The position numbers and the translations under genes are program-made. A stretch of DNA of 14,876 nucleotides from JAICWY01 sp964531205. Its GTDB lineage: Bacteria; Vulcanimicrobiota; Vulcanimicrobiia; Vulcanimicrobiales; Vulcanimicrobiaceae. Shown here piece by piece: positions 1 through 6,522 of this stretch. The notes under the pieces are model-generated. The model did no database searches, was not told the origin of the DNA, and saw only the letters and a program-made list of their open reading frames with translations. The DNA lies in contig CAZHGH010000078.1 in the NCBI GenBank assembly GCA_964531205.1, positions 1-14,876 of the forward strand, read 5' to 3'. The number at the start of each line of letters is the position of its first letter. Within the stretch, counting starts at the first letter, position 1.

Positions 1-1
1 C

Positions 2-370
2 GGTTGCTCATCTCATAATGCGCCCGTAACTGCAAGGAGCTGCTTCGCCGAAGTAGCGCATGACCGCGTCACGAATCGATTTATAGTCGAGAATACCACC
101 AACAAGGCAATTGCCGCCGCGCGGATCAATTATCTGCCGGTGAGCGAAGTGGAGTATGCACATATTCGCTTCATCCCAAACCGTCCGGCGCTCACCTACG
201 ATAGCGGAAAGATTGCACCAAATTCGTCTTTAATACTTGGCTACACGACTACGGGGCTGCCAACAACCAGTAAACCGCTACATTCGCAAAAAATTCCTTG
301 CAACGTTATTTCGGTTCGCTATGTTGATGGTTCGACGTGGGCGATAGCGCCCGGGATCGCAACGCCTTAG
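2..370 (+). CDS. Secreted-type hypothetical protein, 5' end truncated by window edge
   Basis: An open frame runs from the window edge to a TAG at 368-370, giving 122 visible residues; the true start lies outside. The GTG at 140 is inside the frame and need not be a start. The visible part alternates polar and hydrophobic residues, as in a beta-sandwich. It has a Cys early (about residue 14), an N-T-T-N-K turn (about 31-35), and a C-terminal stretch with CNVISVRYVDGSTW (about 103-116) ahead of a short tail. Small exported proteins with a paired Cys and a closing DG(S/T)xW motif are familiar in some under-sampled phyla; I know no function for them. It converges on the minus-strand gene that ends at 413. 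Codon use resembles the neighbours. An extracellular location is inferred, because the signal peptide is not in the window. Confidence 0.6.
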   Translation, partial: GCSSHNAPVTARSCFAEVAHDRVTNRFIVENTTNKAIAAARINYLPVSEVEYAHIRFIPNRPALTYDSGKIAPNSSLILGYTTTGLPTTSKPLHSQKIPCNVISVRYVDGSTWAIAPGIATP

Positions 371-382
371 GAAAACGGCATT

Positions 383-397
383 GCGCGCGCTGCGCGC
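383..397. terminator. GC-rich hairpin between convergent genes
   Basis: GCGCGC (383-388) and GCGCGC (392-397) form a perfect 6-bp stem around a GCT loop. It lies in the 42-nt gap between the plus-strand stop at 370 and the minus-strand stop at 413. Neither side has a proper T-tract; the minus strand reaches only a TTTT some distance downstream. It may therefore be a weak bidirectional stop or simply GC-rich spacer. Confidence 0.25.
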
Positions 398-400
398 CCG

Positions 401-424
401 CCCTTCGATACCTCAGGATGACAA
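401..424. repeat. Dispersed intergenic repeat, copy 1 (CCTTCGA...TCAGGATGACA type)
   Basis: The 3' half, TCAGGATGACA (413-423), recurs exactly at 2167-2177 in another intergenic gap. The 5' half, CCCTTCGA (401-408), has partial counterparts at 8987-8994. Read on the minus strand, the copy carries the TGA stop codon of the QueA-like gene at 415-413, so the last residues (LSS) and the stop of that gene appear to be encoded by the repeat. I have seen repeats of this general form scattered through several environmental genomes, so I treat it as a REP-like element. Genome-wide copy number cannot be judged here. Confidence 0.4.
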
Positions 425-1426
425 GATCAAGTGCAAATCCCCGAACTCGTGCCATAAAAACCCCTCACTAAGGGCTTTTTCGTATGCCGAAGCCAGAAAG
501 TCGCGAGACGTAAATGCTTCGAGCATGAGCAGATGCGATGCGCGCGGTTCGTGAAAACCGGTGAGTAAGCCATCAATCGCACGTGGCGGATGCTCGGCGT
601 CGACAATGTGCGACGTCCATCCCTCCGCTGGATGCACAGCGCCGCCATTATCCGTTGCCGATTCGATCGCACGCACGACCGTTGTGCCTGCTGCGATGAC
701 GCGGCCACCGGATGCGCGCGTCGCGTTAATAACGTTCGCCGTCCACTGCGGCACCTCGAAGCGTTCGTCGATCGGCGGTTCGTGCGTTTCGGGACTTGAA
801 ACGCCGCAGTGTAGCGTGACGGCCGCGACGTTCACGTTATGACGATACAGCGAATCCAAAACGCGCAGCGAGAACGGCCGTGCGGCGGACGGCATTTCAA
901 CTGAGCCGGGCTTTCGAGCAAATATCGTTTGATATGTCTCGATGGAATAGCGGCCATCGAGATAGCCGTACGTAATTGGCCGGCCGTAGCGTTGCAAATA
1001 CTCTTGCGCCGGTACAGGCAGTTGGAGGCGCGCATACCATAAGCGCGGCTGCGCGCGATGCACCGGCGTCAGGACTTCGACTGTGCCGTTGTCGGGCAAC
1101 GCGAAGCGCTCGCCAATAGCCACGAGACCCGCGCCGCGCGGCTCGACAATCCACGTACTCTCGGAAATTCGGGTCGAAAAGTGTAGCGTGACGGTGTTGC
1201 CGTTCGCGCGGCGCGCGTCGATTGCCGCAGGAATCGTTGCGGAGTCATTCACGACCAGCAGATCGCCCGCGCGCAAATACTTCGCGAGATCGGTGAAGGA
1301 CACGCGCGTGTGCGTTTGCGCCCGCGAATCGCTCACGAGCAGCGACACGCCGTCACGCGAAAGACCGCGAGCTTCCGGCGGCCGTCGAGCCTCGCGTTCG
1401 CTCGGGAGATTAAACGCCAACGCCAA
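413..1426 (-). CDS. QueA-family protein (SAM:tRNA ribosyltransferase-isomerase-like), divergent actinobacterial type
   Basis: The protein has 337 residues from a TTG start at 1426, a length typical of QueA. The TTG has GAGG 9 nt upstream and makes FNLP the N-terminal motif, as in the family's F-x-LP opening. The longest frame (from 1492) would overlap the upstream SDR gene by 83 nt. Family landmarks are PPEARGLSRD (about 17-26), GDLLVVNDSATIPA (about 54-67), AGTTVVRAIES (246-256), LLTGFHEPRASHLLMLEAF (287-305) and EFGD (327-330). Canonical QueA transfers and isomerises the ribosyl group of SAM onto 7-aminomethyl-7-deazaguanine in tRNA to make epoxyqueuosine. Two hallmark motifs differ: PTAGLHF is PSAARPF (179-185), and LHVGxGTFxPV with its following His/Met-HSE is LHCGVSSPETHEPP (205-218). 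The fold is clear, but a role in queuosine synthesis is doubtful. The stop codon lies in a dispersed repeat. Confidence 0.85.
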   Translation of the reverse strand: MALAFNLPSEREARRPPEARGLSRDGVSLLVSDSRAQTHTRVSFTDLAKYLRAGDLLVVNDSATIPAAIDARRANGNTVTLHFSTRISESTWIVEPRGAGLVAIGERFALPDNGTVEVLTPVHRAQPRLWYARLQLPVPAQEYLQRYGRPITYGYLDGRYSIETYQTIFARKPGSVEMPSAARPFSLRVLDSLYRHNVNVAAVTLHCGVSSPETHEPPIDERFEVPQWTANVINATRASGGRVIAAGTTVVRAIESATDNGGAVHPAEGWTSHIVDAEHPPRAIDGLLTGFHEPRASHLLMLEAFTSRDFLASAYEKALSEGFLWHEFGDLHLILSS

Positions 1427-2120
1427 GGGCTTGTACCTCGTAACGCTCGGAGACAAGCGCGTTACTGACAATGTCCACAAATGCCGGCGCAACTGATTCA
1501 GGCGATGGTAAACTCGAGAGATCCTCGCCCGGCTCGGCGTCTTGATGCATGCGCGTGTTCATGTTGCCTGGATCTACAATCAGCACGTTGATGCCCGTGC
1601 CATCGAGTTCCGCAGCGAGAATACGCGAAAGATGTTCCAGCGCCGCCTTACTAGTTCCGTAGCCGCCCCATCCGGGATACGCATTTACGGCCGCATCCGA
1701 CGTGACGTTGACGATGACACCGGAGCCGCGCTCGCGCATCGACGGAATGACGCTCTGCGCGATCGCAAGCGGGGCGCGAACGTTTACGTCCATCACTTCA
1801 AAGAACGCAGCTTGGGTCAGATCCTCCAAGCGCGGCATCGGAGACCCGCCAAGCACGGACGCGTTGTTAACGAGCACGTCGATTCGTCCGAACGTTGCGA
1901 TCGCGTTGCGCACGAATTCGCGCATGCGAACGTCGTCCGTGGCATCGATGGGCTCTGCAAGGACGTCCGTTACGCGACTGAGTTCTTTTGCAACAGCCCA
2001 TAACGGTTCCGCATTACGTGCGGTCAGAAGTAAACCGGCGCCGCGCTTCGCCCATTCGCGTGCGAGGGCCGCTCCAAGGCCGCGCGACGCGCCGGTGATG
2101 AGAACAACAGGTGATTTCAT
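1410..2120 (-). CDS. Short-chain dehydrogenase/reductase (SDR), classical type
   Basis: This is a 236-residue NAD(P)-dependent oxidoreductase with a Rossmann fold, expected to be soluble. The cofactor motif TGASRGLG is at 9-16. NNAS is at 85-88 and the structural Asn at 113. The catalytic set is Ser141, Tyr154 and Lys158 (YGTSK). R35 at the end of the second strand suggests an NADP(H) preference. The substrate loop around 185-210 is acidic (MHQDAEPGEDLSSLPSPE). The ATG at 2120 is the natural start, with a weak ribosome site. The 3' end overlaps the QueA-like gene by about 17 nt, which suggests coupled translation and a joint function. I associate SDR plus QueA-like pairs with actinobacterial genomes, from memory. 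The substrate is unknown. The gene is downstream of the kinase/regulator pair on the same strand, with a 71-nt gap. Confidence 0.9.
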   Translation of the reverse strand: MKSPVVLITGASRGLGAALAREWAKRGAGLLLTARNAEPLWAVAKELSRVTDVLAEPIDATDDVRMREFVRNAIATFGRIDVLVNNASVLGGSPMPRLEDLTQAAFFEVMDVNVRAPLAIAQSVIPSMRERGSGVIVNVTSDAAVNAYPGWGGYGTSKAALEHLSRILAAELDGTGINVLIVDPGNMNTRMHQDAEPGEDLSSLPSPESVAPAFVDIVSNALVSERYEVQALGVGV

Positions 2121-2156
2121 ATACCAAGCCTAGCGCGTGCCGTTACGGTCGCGCGC

Positions 2157-2177
2157 CGGACTCGGGTCAGGATGACA
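2157..2177. repeat. Dispersed intergenic repeat, copy 2
   Basis: TCAGGATGACA (2167-2177) exactly repeats 413-423. The preceding bases (GGACTCGGG) are a degenerate version of the 5' half. It lies in the 71-nt space between the SDR start and the response-regulator stop. On the minus strand it begins 14 nt after that stop, so both exact copies sit at or just after the 3' end of a minus-strand gene. Confidence 0.35.
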
Positions 2178-2191
2178 CCTGTACGAAAGTA

Positions 2192-2791
2192 TTACAACAG
2201 GCCGCGCTCGCGCGCGATAGCGACGGCTTCGGTCCGCCGTTTCGCGCCCAAACGGGCGAATAACGACGTGACGTGGAATTTCACGGTACGTTCGGAGATG
2301 CGCAGACGTTCCGCGATTTGGGCGTTTGAGAAGCCACCCGCGAGCAGCTCCAACACTTCTTTTTCACGCGCCGTCGGTGCATCGCCGTTTGCACGGGTGA
2401 ACGGAGGCTCGATCCCGCGGCCAAAGACGACGCCGCCGGCGACGGTGGTCCGAATTGCGTTGAGGAGTTCCTCAGCCGGCGAGCCCTTTAAAATATATGC
2501 GCGCGCGCCGGCGTCCACGGCGCTGCGAACGCGTTCTGCGCCGCCGTAGGCGGAAAAGACGATGATTGCCGTTTCAGGAAAACGCTCGCGCAGAGCAGCG
2601 ATCGCACGCGCGCCTTGGAGGCCGGGGATTTCCCAGTCTAGCACGATTGCACGCGCGGCGGTTTTCAACTCCGCAACGCTGCTCGCGGCTTGCACTACGC
2701 GCATGTCCGGCTGCGTCCCAATCACGGCGACGATACCGTCGCGAACGATCGGATGATCGTCGATGACTGCAACGGCGATCGCATCGTTCAT
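2192..2791 (-). CDS. LuxR/NarL-family response regulator
   Basis: This is a 199-residue two-component regulator. The receiver domain covers about 5-118: acidic pair Asp11-Asp12, phosphoacceptor Asp52 (VLDWEIPG), switch Ser80 and conserved Lys102 (LKG). A LuxR-type helix-turn-helix covers about 136-199 (PTAREKEVLELLAGG, then ISERTVKFHV as the recognition region). It is a cytoplasmic DNA-binding protein. The ATG at 2791 overlaps the TGA of the upstream kinase (ATGA, 2788-2791), so the two are translationally coupled and almost certainly a cognate pair. The receiver loop is slightly short between the second strand and Asp52 but keeps all catalytic positions. Targets are unknown. The SDR and QueA-like genes downstream on the same strand may simply be co-transcribed. 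Confidence 0.93.
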   Translation of the reverse strand: MNDAIAVAVIDDHPIVRDGIVAVIGTQPDMRVVQAASSVAELKTAARAIVLDWEIPGLQGARAIAALRERFPETAIIVFSAYGGAERVRSAVDAGARAYILKGSPAEELLNAIRTTVAGGVVFGRGIEPPFTRANGDAPTAREKEVLELLAGGFSNAQIAERLRISERTVKFHVTSLFARLGAKRRTEAVAIARERGLL

Positions 2792-3927
2792 CGCGGTGTC
2801 AGCGGAAGGCGTGCCTGCACCTCCGTCCCTCCGCCTTCACGCGCACGTATGCGCAACGTGCCGCCGATATCCTGTGCCCGTTCGCGCATGCCGCGAACTC
2901 CAAGTCCCTCGCGTTTTTCATCGTGCAGCCCTTTGCCGTCATCGCGCACCGATAGCATGACATTCCCGCGCGAACGCGACGCATCGATCCAAACATTCTT
3001 CGCTTTGGCGTGACGCCGAACGTTCGTGAGTGCTTCTTGCGCGATATGATATGCGGCGCGCTCCACGCGCGGATTTGCGCCCAAAGCATCGACGCGTAAA
3101 TGCACCGGTACACCGCTTTGCGAGGTGAACGTGCGCGCCAGTTCGGCGAGCGCAGCATCCAACGGACTGCCGCTTTCGGGTGAACTGCGCAGCGCCTCAA
3201 CGGATCGGCGTGCGCGCTGGACGCTATCGCGCGCAACGTGCAGTGCCGATGTGACTTGCTCCGCCGCTCTGCCGTCGCCGCCCAAATATTGCAATGCCGT
3301 TTCAAGTTGAAGCGTAATAGCGGTGAGATCCTGTGCGAAGGTATCGTGCAAATCGCGCGCGAGTTCGGCGCGTTCTCGCATGCGTGCGACTTGCGTGGCC
3401 GTCTCTGCAAGACGTGCGCGTTCGACCGCGATCCCGAGTTGATCCGCGATCGTGGTAAGCAGACGAAGATCCGTTCCCGCGATTTTTCGAAAGCCCGGCT
3501 TTGTGAGATTCATCAACCCGAGGTCGCGATCGCCGAAGCGAATCGCTACGCTCGCATGGTACGCAATGCCGCGCGTGAGTGCGGTTTCGTGGCGCTGTAC
3601 CGCCGGACGCAGCCGGCTACATTCGATGGCGTCCACGTTTCGCGAACGGAAGTCACCGTCGAGCAAACCTTCAATACACCAGCACTTCGAGCCGGCCATG
3701 CGCACGGGCTCTTGAAGAAACGGCGGCAAATTGTACGAAGCCGCAAGGTAAAATTTGTGAGTGCGCTGATCGCGAAGCCAAATCCATCCGGCCTCACAGT
3801 CCAGCAGCTCGGCGGCTAAACGAAGCGTGCGTTCGAGTGCGCCGCTCACATCGCCGGAGCGATTGAGTGCCTCCGCTATCACCGCGAGGATCTCCAGTTC
3901 GCGCGTGTCGCGTTTTGACGTTGGCAT
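2788..3927 (-). CDS. GAF-domain sensor histidine kinase (HisKA_3/NarX-like)
   Basis: This 379-residue kinase has no membrane segment, so it should be a cytoplasmic sensor. A GAF domain covers about 10-172. The HisKA_3 dimerisation region has its H-box at RDLHDTFAQDL (191-201), with His194 as the phosphorylated residue. The HATPase_c domain has an N-box (EALTNVRRHAKAK, 298-310), a G1 box DDGKGL (329-334) and a G2 stretch GLGVRGMRER (341-350). In the GAF domain, Cys82 and Cys84 (CWC) and Cys103 (ECSRL), with Cys44, could form a ligand site. I recall similar CWC...CSRL patterns in GAF kinases of Chloroflexi and relatives. A metal- or redox-sensing role is inference only. The ATG at 3927 has the purine-rich GGAAAAAG about 5 nt upstream. 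It is the first gene of the minus-strand cluster and is divergent from the zinc-ribbon gene at 4009. Confidence 0.92.
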   Translation of the reverse strand: MPTSKRDTRELEILAVIAEALNRSGDVSGALERTLRLAAELLDCEAGWIWLRDQRTHKFYLAASYNLPPFLQEPVRMAGSKCWCIEGLLDGDFRSRNVDAIECSRLRPAVQRHETALTRGIAYHASVAIRFGDRDLGLMNLTKPGFRKIAGTDLRLLTTIADQLGIAVERARLAETATQVARMRERAELARDLHDTFAQDLTAITLQLETALQYLGGDGRAAEQVTSALHVARDSVQRARRSVEALRSSPESGSPLDAALAELARTFTSQSGVPVHLRVDALGANPRVERAAYHIAQEALTNVRRHAKAKNVWIDASRSRGNVMLSVRDDGKGLHDEKREGLGVRGMRERAQDIGGTLRIRAREGGGTEVQARLPLTPR

Positions 3928-3940
3928 TACGACTTTTTCC

Positions 3941-3968
3941 GCAGGGAAGGGAGCAAGGCCCGCCCTGC
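3941..3968. promoter_or_regulatory. Inverted repeat in divergent intergenic region
   Basis: GCAGGG (3941-3946) and CCCTGC (3963-3968) are a perfect 6-bp inverted repeat with a 16-nt spacer. The pair lies in the 81-nt gap between the kinase start (3927, minus) and the zinc-ribbon start (4009, plus). It could be an operator or an mRNA leader hairpin for the kinase. A repeat this short can arise by chance. Confidence 0.2.
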
Positions 3969-3992
3969 TTCCAGGACCGCCGCGATACCGGG

Positions 3993-3998
3993 TAAAAT
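3993..3998 (+). promoter_or_regulatory. Candidate -10 box (TAAAAT) for the zinc-ribbon gene
   Basis: TAAAAT matches the TATAAT consensus at five of six positions and ends 10 nt before the ATG at 4009. Transcription would start about 3 nt before the start codon. No Shine-Dalgarno sequence lies between, and no good -35 is visible. This fits the near-leaderless layout seen for other genes in the window. Confidence 0.35.
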
Positions 3999-4008
3999 CC
4001 TACGCGCC

Positions 4009-4239
4009 ATGAGTGGGCAGATCATCGATGAAATATTAGCGTGGACGCCGCTGGTCGTCTTCATTATTATCGTTGTTGCGGCGTATCTTGCGACGCGACA
4101 CGAAAGTACGGGTTCGACGACGCTTGGCAAAACATATGCGTGCGCGCAATGCGGCCGCCGCGGAAAACACGAGCACATGGTGCCCGTGACGCACGAAGGC
4201 GCCGTCGTGTGGTATTGCGGGCGCTGCGCTAGCCACTAA
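4009..4239 (+). CDS. Small membrane-anchored zinc-ribbon protein
   Basis: This 76-residue protein has one N-terminal membrane helix (about 12-29, WTPLVVFIIIVVAAYLAT), a polar linker (30-42) and a C-terminal zinc ribbon. The ribbon has two CxxC knuckles, Cys45/Cys48 (YACAQCG) and Cys70/Cys73 (YCGRC). It is complete and ends just before a strong terminator. A positive residue after the helix suggests that the ribbon faces the cytoplasm. Function is unknown. Such single-helix zinc ribbons often belong to protein-quality-control or secretion-linked machinery, but nothing here shows it. The ATG lacks a Shine-Dalgarno sequence and lies 10 nt after a TAAAAT box. A downstream terminator isolates it from the glutamate dehydrogenase gene, so it looks monocistronic. 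Confidence 0.75.
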   Translation: MSGQIIDEILAWTPLVVFIIIVVAAYLATRHESTGSTTLGKTYACAQCGRRGKHEHMVPVTHEGAVVWYCGRCASH

Positions 4240-4262
4240 AGAGCAGCCCTCACAGTAGGAAG

Positions 4263-4287
4263 TCCCGCGCAACGCGCGGGATTTTTT
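4263..4287 (+). terminator. Rho-independent terminator after the zinc-ribbon gene
   Basis: TCCCGCGC (4263-4270) pairs perfectly with GCGCGGGA (4274-4281) around an AAC loop. A six-T tract (4282-4287) follows. This is a textbook intrinsic terminator, 24 nt past the stop at 4239. It directly abuts the promoter-like element of the next gene. Confidence 0.88.
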
Positions 4288-4295
4288 GCTATAAA
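4287..4295 (+). promoter_or_regulatory. Extended -10 promoter candidate for glutamate dehydrogenase
   Basis: TGC-TATAAA (4287-4295) matches an extended -10 (TGn plus hexamer), which can work without a -35; none is clear here. The expected start near 4302 leaves about a 30-nt leader containing GGAGG (4323-4327), 5 nt before the ATG at 4333. It starts on the last T of the preceding terminator. Confidence 0.45.
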
Positions 4296-4332
4296 TAAGG
4301 TTACGCGCGCTTGCGCGGTTTTGGAGGTGCAC

Positions 4333-5604
4333 ATGGCCCTCGACCTTTCGGCAGTTCAATCACCGCAGAACGTTTGGGAGATGGCGCAGCGGCAGTTAGA
4401 CGACGTCGCGCACATCATCGGCCTAAACGAATCGATCCACCGCTATCTGCGCGAACCCAAACGCATTCTCGAAGTCTCAGTTCCCGTTCGTATGGATGAC
4501 GGGGAATTTCGCATGTTCAAAGGCTACCGCGTTCAGCACAACATGTCGCGGGGACCAGCCAAAGGCGGAATCCGGTATCATCCCGATGTGACGCTAGATG
4601 AAGTGAAAGCGCTTGCGATGTGGATGACGTGGAAATGCGCGCTGGTGAACATTCCGTTCGGCGGAGCGAAAGGCGGCGTCATCTGCGATCCGAAGGCGAT
4701 GTCGATGCAAGAGTTGGAGAACCTCACGCGGCGGTTCACCAGCGAAATCTCTATCATCATCGGCCCGGAAAAAGATATTCCGGCGCCGGACGTGTACACG
4801 ACGCCGCAAATCATGGCGTGGATCATGGATACGTTTTCCATGCAGCACGGCTACTCGATTCCGGGTGTGGTCACGGGAAAGCCGCTCGCGATCGGCGGAT
4901 CGCTCGGACGCGATAAAGCGACGGCGCGTGGATGCCTCTATGTCGTAAACGAAGCGATGCAAACGCTCGGTTTGCCCGTGTTTGGTGCGCGCGTCGCTAT
5001 TCAAGGGTTTGGCAACGCAGGCATGTATGCCGCGCAGCTCATGGCGGAAGACGGTTACAAGATTGTGGCTGTCTCCGATTCGCGAGGGGGCGTTGCCAAT
5101 CCGAACGGGTTGGATGTTCAGGGCGTGATCGCGCACAAAACTGAGACGGGTTCCGTGGTCGGTTTTACCGGGGGCGAACGTATCGGCAATCGCGAGGTGC
5201 TTGAATACGACTGCGAAGTTTTAGTACCGGCGGCTCTAGAAAAAGTGATCACCTCGGAAAATGCACCGCGCATTCGCGCGAAGATCGTCGCGGAAGCCGC
5301 CAACGGGCCGACACTTCCGGAGGCTGACAAGATTCTATTCGACCGCGGGATCATGGTGCTGCCCGACATCTTAGCGAACGCAGGCGGAGTGTCGGTGTCG
5401 TATTTCGAGTGGGTGCAAGACCTCCAAGAAAACTTCTGGGAAGAAGACGAGATCAATAGCAAACTCAAGCGGAAGATGACCCGCGCGTTCAAAGAGACGT
5501 ACGAAAAGTCGAGCAAACTGCACATCGACATGCGGCGCGGTGCCTATGCAGTGGCTGTAAGCCGCGTTGCAGAGGCCACGAAGCTCCGCGGATTGTATCC
5601 GTAA
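4333..5604 (+). CDS. gdhA: NAD(P)-dependent glutamate dehydrogenase (Glu/Leu/Phe/Val family)
   Basis: This 423-residue enzyme has the length of the RocG/GudB type. It interconverts glutamate and 2-oxoglutarate plus ammonium in the cytoplasm. The substrate domain has GPAKGGIRYHP (75-84) with Lys77, Lys101, the catalytic PFGGAKGGV (109-116, Lys113) and Asp153 (APDV). The Rossmann domain has GFGNAG (225-230) and VSDSRGG (247-253). AGGVSVSYFEW (350-360) closes the active site. Lys77 where leucine dehydrogenases carry a hydrophobic residue points to glutamate. The start is the ATG at 4333, with GGAGG 5 nt upstream; the in-frame TTG at 4321 overlaps that ribosome site. Proline dehydrogenase begins 3 nt after the stop, so the pair should feed proline carbon into the TCA cycle, a catabolic role. 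The exact symbol (gdhA, rocG or gudB) is a convention here. Confidence 0.95.
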   Translation: MALDLSAVQSPQNVWEMAQRQLDDVAHIIGLNESIHRYLREPKRILEVSVPVRMDDGEFRMFKGYRVQHNMSRGPAKGGIRYHPDVTLDEVKALAMWMTWKCALVNIPFGGAKGGVICDPKAMSMQELENLTRRFTSEISIIIGPEKDIPAPDVYTTPQIMAWIMDTFSMQHGYSIPGVVTGKPLAIGGSLGRDKATARGCLYVVNEAMQTLGLPVFGARVAIQGFGNAGMYAAQLMAEDGYKIVAVSDSRGGVANPNGLDVQGVIAHKTETGSVVGFTGGERIGNREVLEYDCEVLVPAALEKVITSENAPRIRAKIVAEAANGPTLPEADKILFDRGIMVLPDILANAGGVSVSYFEWVQDLQENFWEEDEINSKLKRKMTRAFKETYEKSSKLHIDMRRGAYAVAVSRVAEATKLRGLYP

Positions 5605-5607
5605 GGG

Positions 5608-6522
5608 GTGCTGAGATCTGCAATCTTAGCGGCAGCAGATAGCCGGCTGGTTCAACGTGCCGTCAGCCGGTACGGCATGCAGCTCGGCGCAAAGCGTTTC
5701 GTCGCCGGTGAGACCGCGCAAGAGTTTCTCGACGTCGCGCGAGCCGTCAATGCGCAGGGTTTTGCGGTGGCGTGCGGCATTCTCGGCGAGGGCGTGCGGA
5801 ATCGCGATGAAGCACTGGCGGCAGCGGATCAGTACTGCGAACTGCTCCGCACTTTTGCGGCACAGGGTATCGACGCGAACGTCGCATTCAAATTAACGCA
5901 CGTGGGCCTGGACATCGATCCCGAACTCGCGTTCGAGAACGCCACACGCATCGCGCAAACGGCGCACGAAACGGGAAACACCATGCGTCTTGACATGGAG
6001 CAATCGCGATACGTCGACGCGACCCTAACCATTCACCGTCGCCTGCGCGAGCGGTTCGGATGTGTCGGTTTCGTCCTGCAGTCCTATTTGCGACGCAGTA
6101 TGGACGATTTGCGTGCAGCCTTGCCGTTGCAGCCGAATGTCCGGCTTGTCAAAGGCGCGTATCTGGAAACCGCAGATGTGGCCTTTCCAGCTAAAGCCGA
6201 AGTCGATCGCAACTATTTGCGCCTGTTGGAATTGGCGCTTTCGCATCCCGGATATACAGCGATAGCAACGCACGATCCGAAAATCATCGAGCATGCCGTC
6301 GATCTCGCTAAACGTACCGGAGTGCCGAAACGGGGCCGCTTCGAATTTCAAATGCTGTACGGCATCAGCACGCCGCTTGCCAAGCAACTTGTCGATCGTG
6401 GATATCGCGTGCGGCTGGCGGTGCCGTTCGGCTCGTATTGGTTTCCGTACCTCATGCGCCGCTTAGCGGAGCGGCCGGCCAACCTTGCGTTCTTTTTGAG
6501 AGGAGCATTCCGGCGCGGATGA
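5608..6522 (+). CDS. Proline dehydrogenase, monofunctional (FAD-dependent)
   Basis: This 304-residue enzyme has the size of stand-alone PRODH and oxidises L-proline to pyrroline-5-carboxylate, passing electrons from FAD to quinone. Motifs are Lys95 (KLTHVGL), LDME (128-131), LQSYLRRS (157-164), RLVKGAYLE (179-187), ATHD (220-223), FEFQMLYG (245-252) and YLMRRLAERP (281-290); the last holds the two Arg that bind the proline carboxylate. All are intact. The GTG start at 5608 sits 3 nt after the glutamate dehydrogenase stop. Its AAGGGG is too close to act as a normal ribosome site, so translation is probably coupled to the upstream gene. The next internal ATG would remove a conserved N-terminal helix. 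The stop overlaps the next ATG (ATGA). The partner P5C dehydrogenase is not in the window. Confidence 0.94.
   Translation: MLRSAILAAADSRLVQRAVSRYGMQLGAKRFVAGETAQEFLDVARAVNAQGFAVACGILGEGVRNRDEALAAADQYCELLRTFAAQGIDANVAFKLTHVGLDIDPELAFENATRIAQTAHETGNTMRLDMEQSRYVDATLTIHRRLRERFGCVGFVLQSYLRRSMDDLRAALPLQPNVRLVKGAYLETADVAFPAKAEVDRNYLRLLELALSHPGYTAIATHDPKIIEHAVDLAKRTGVPKRGRFEFQMLYGISTPLAKQLVDRGYRVRLAVPFGSYWFPYLMRRLAERPANLAFFLRGAFRRG

Noticed and set aside
1427..1492. Upstream extension of the QueA-like gene
   Set aside because: The 22 extra residues are Arg/Ser/Thr-rich, have no family match, and overlap the SDR gene. The TTG at 1426 has a GAGG at a suitable distance.
1083..1496. Plus-strand frame opposite the 5' half of the QueA-like gene
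   Set aside because: It is Arg/Ser-rich shadow translation of a well-supported gene on the other strand, with no domain visible.
3238..3819. Long open frame on the plus strand opposite the kinase gene
   Set aside because: It is antisense to a kinase with all its motifs intact. Long antisense frames are expected in GC-rich coding DNA, and its translation shows no family pattern.
4240..4332. Riboswitch or attenuator before glutamate dehydrogenase
   Set aside because: The hairpin with T-tract lies before the likely promoter and 24 nt after the previous stop, so it is a terminator of the upstream gene. The remaining leader is about 30 nt.
6438..6518. Upstream extension of the DapA-like gene
   Set aside because: It would overlap proline dehydrogenase by 85 nt and adds no family sequence. 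The ATG at 6519 gives the normal N-terminus.
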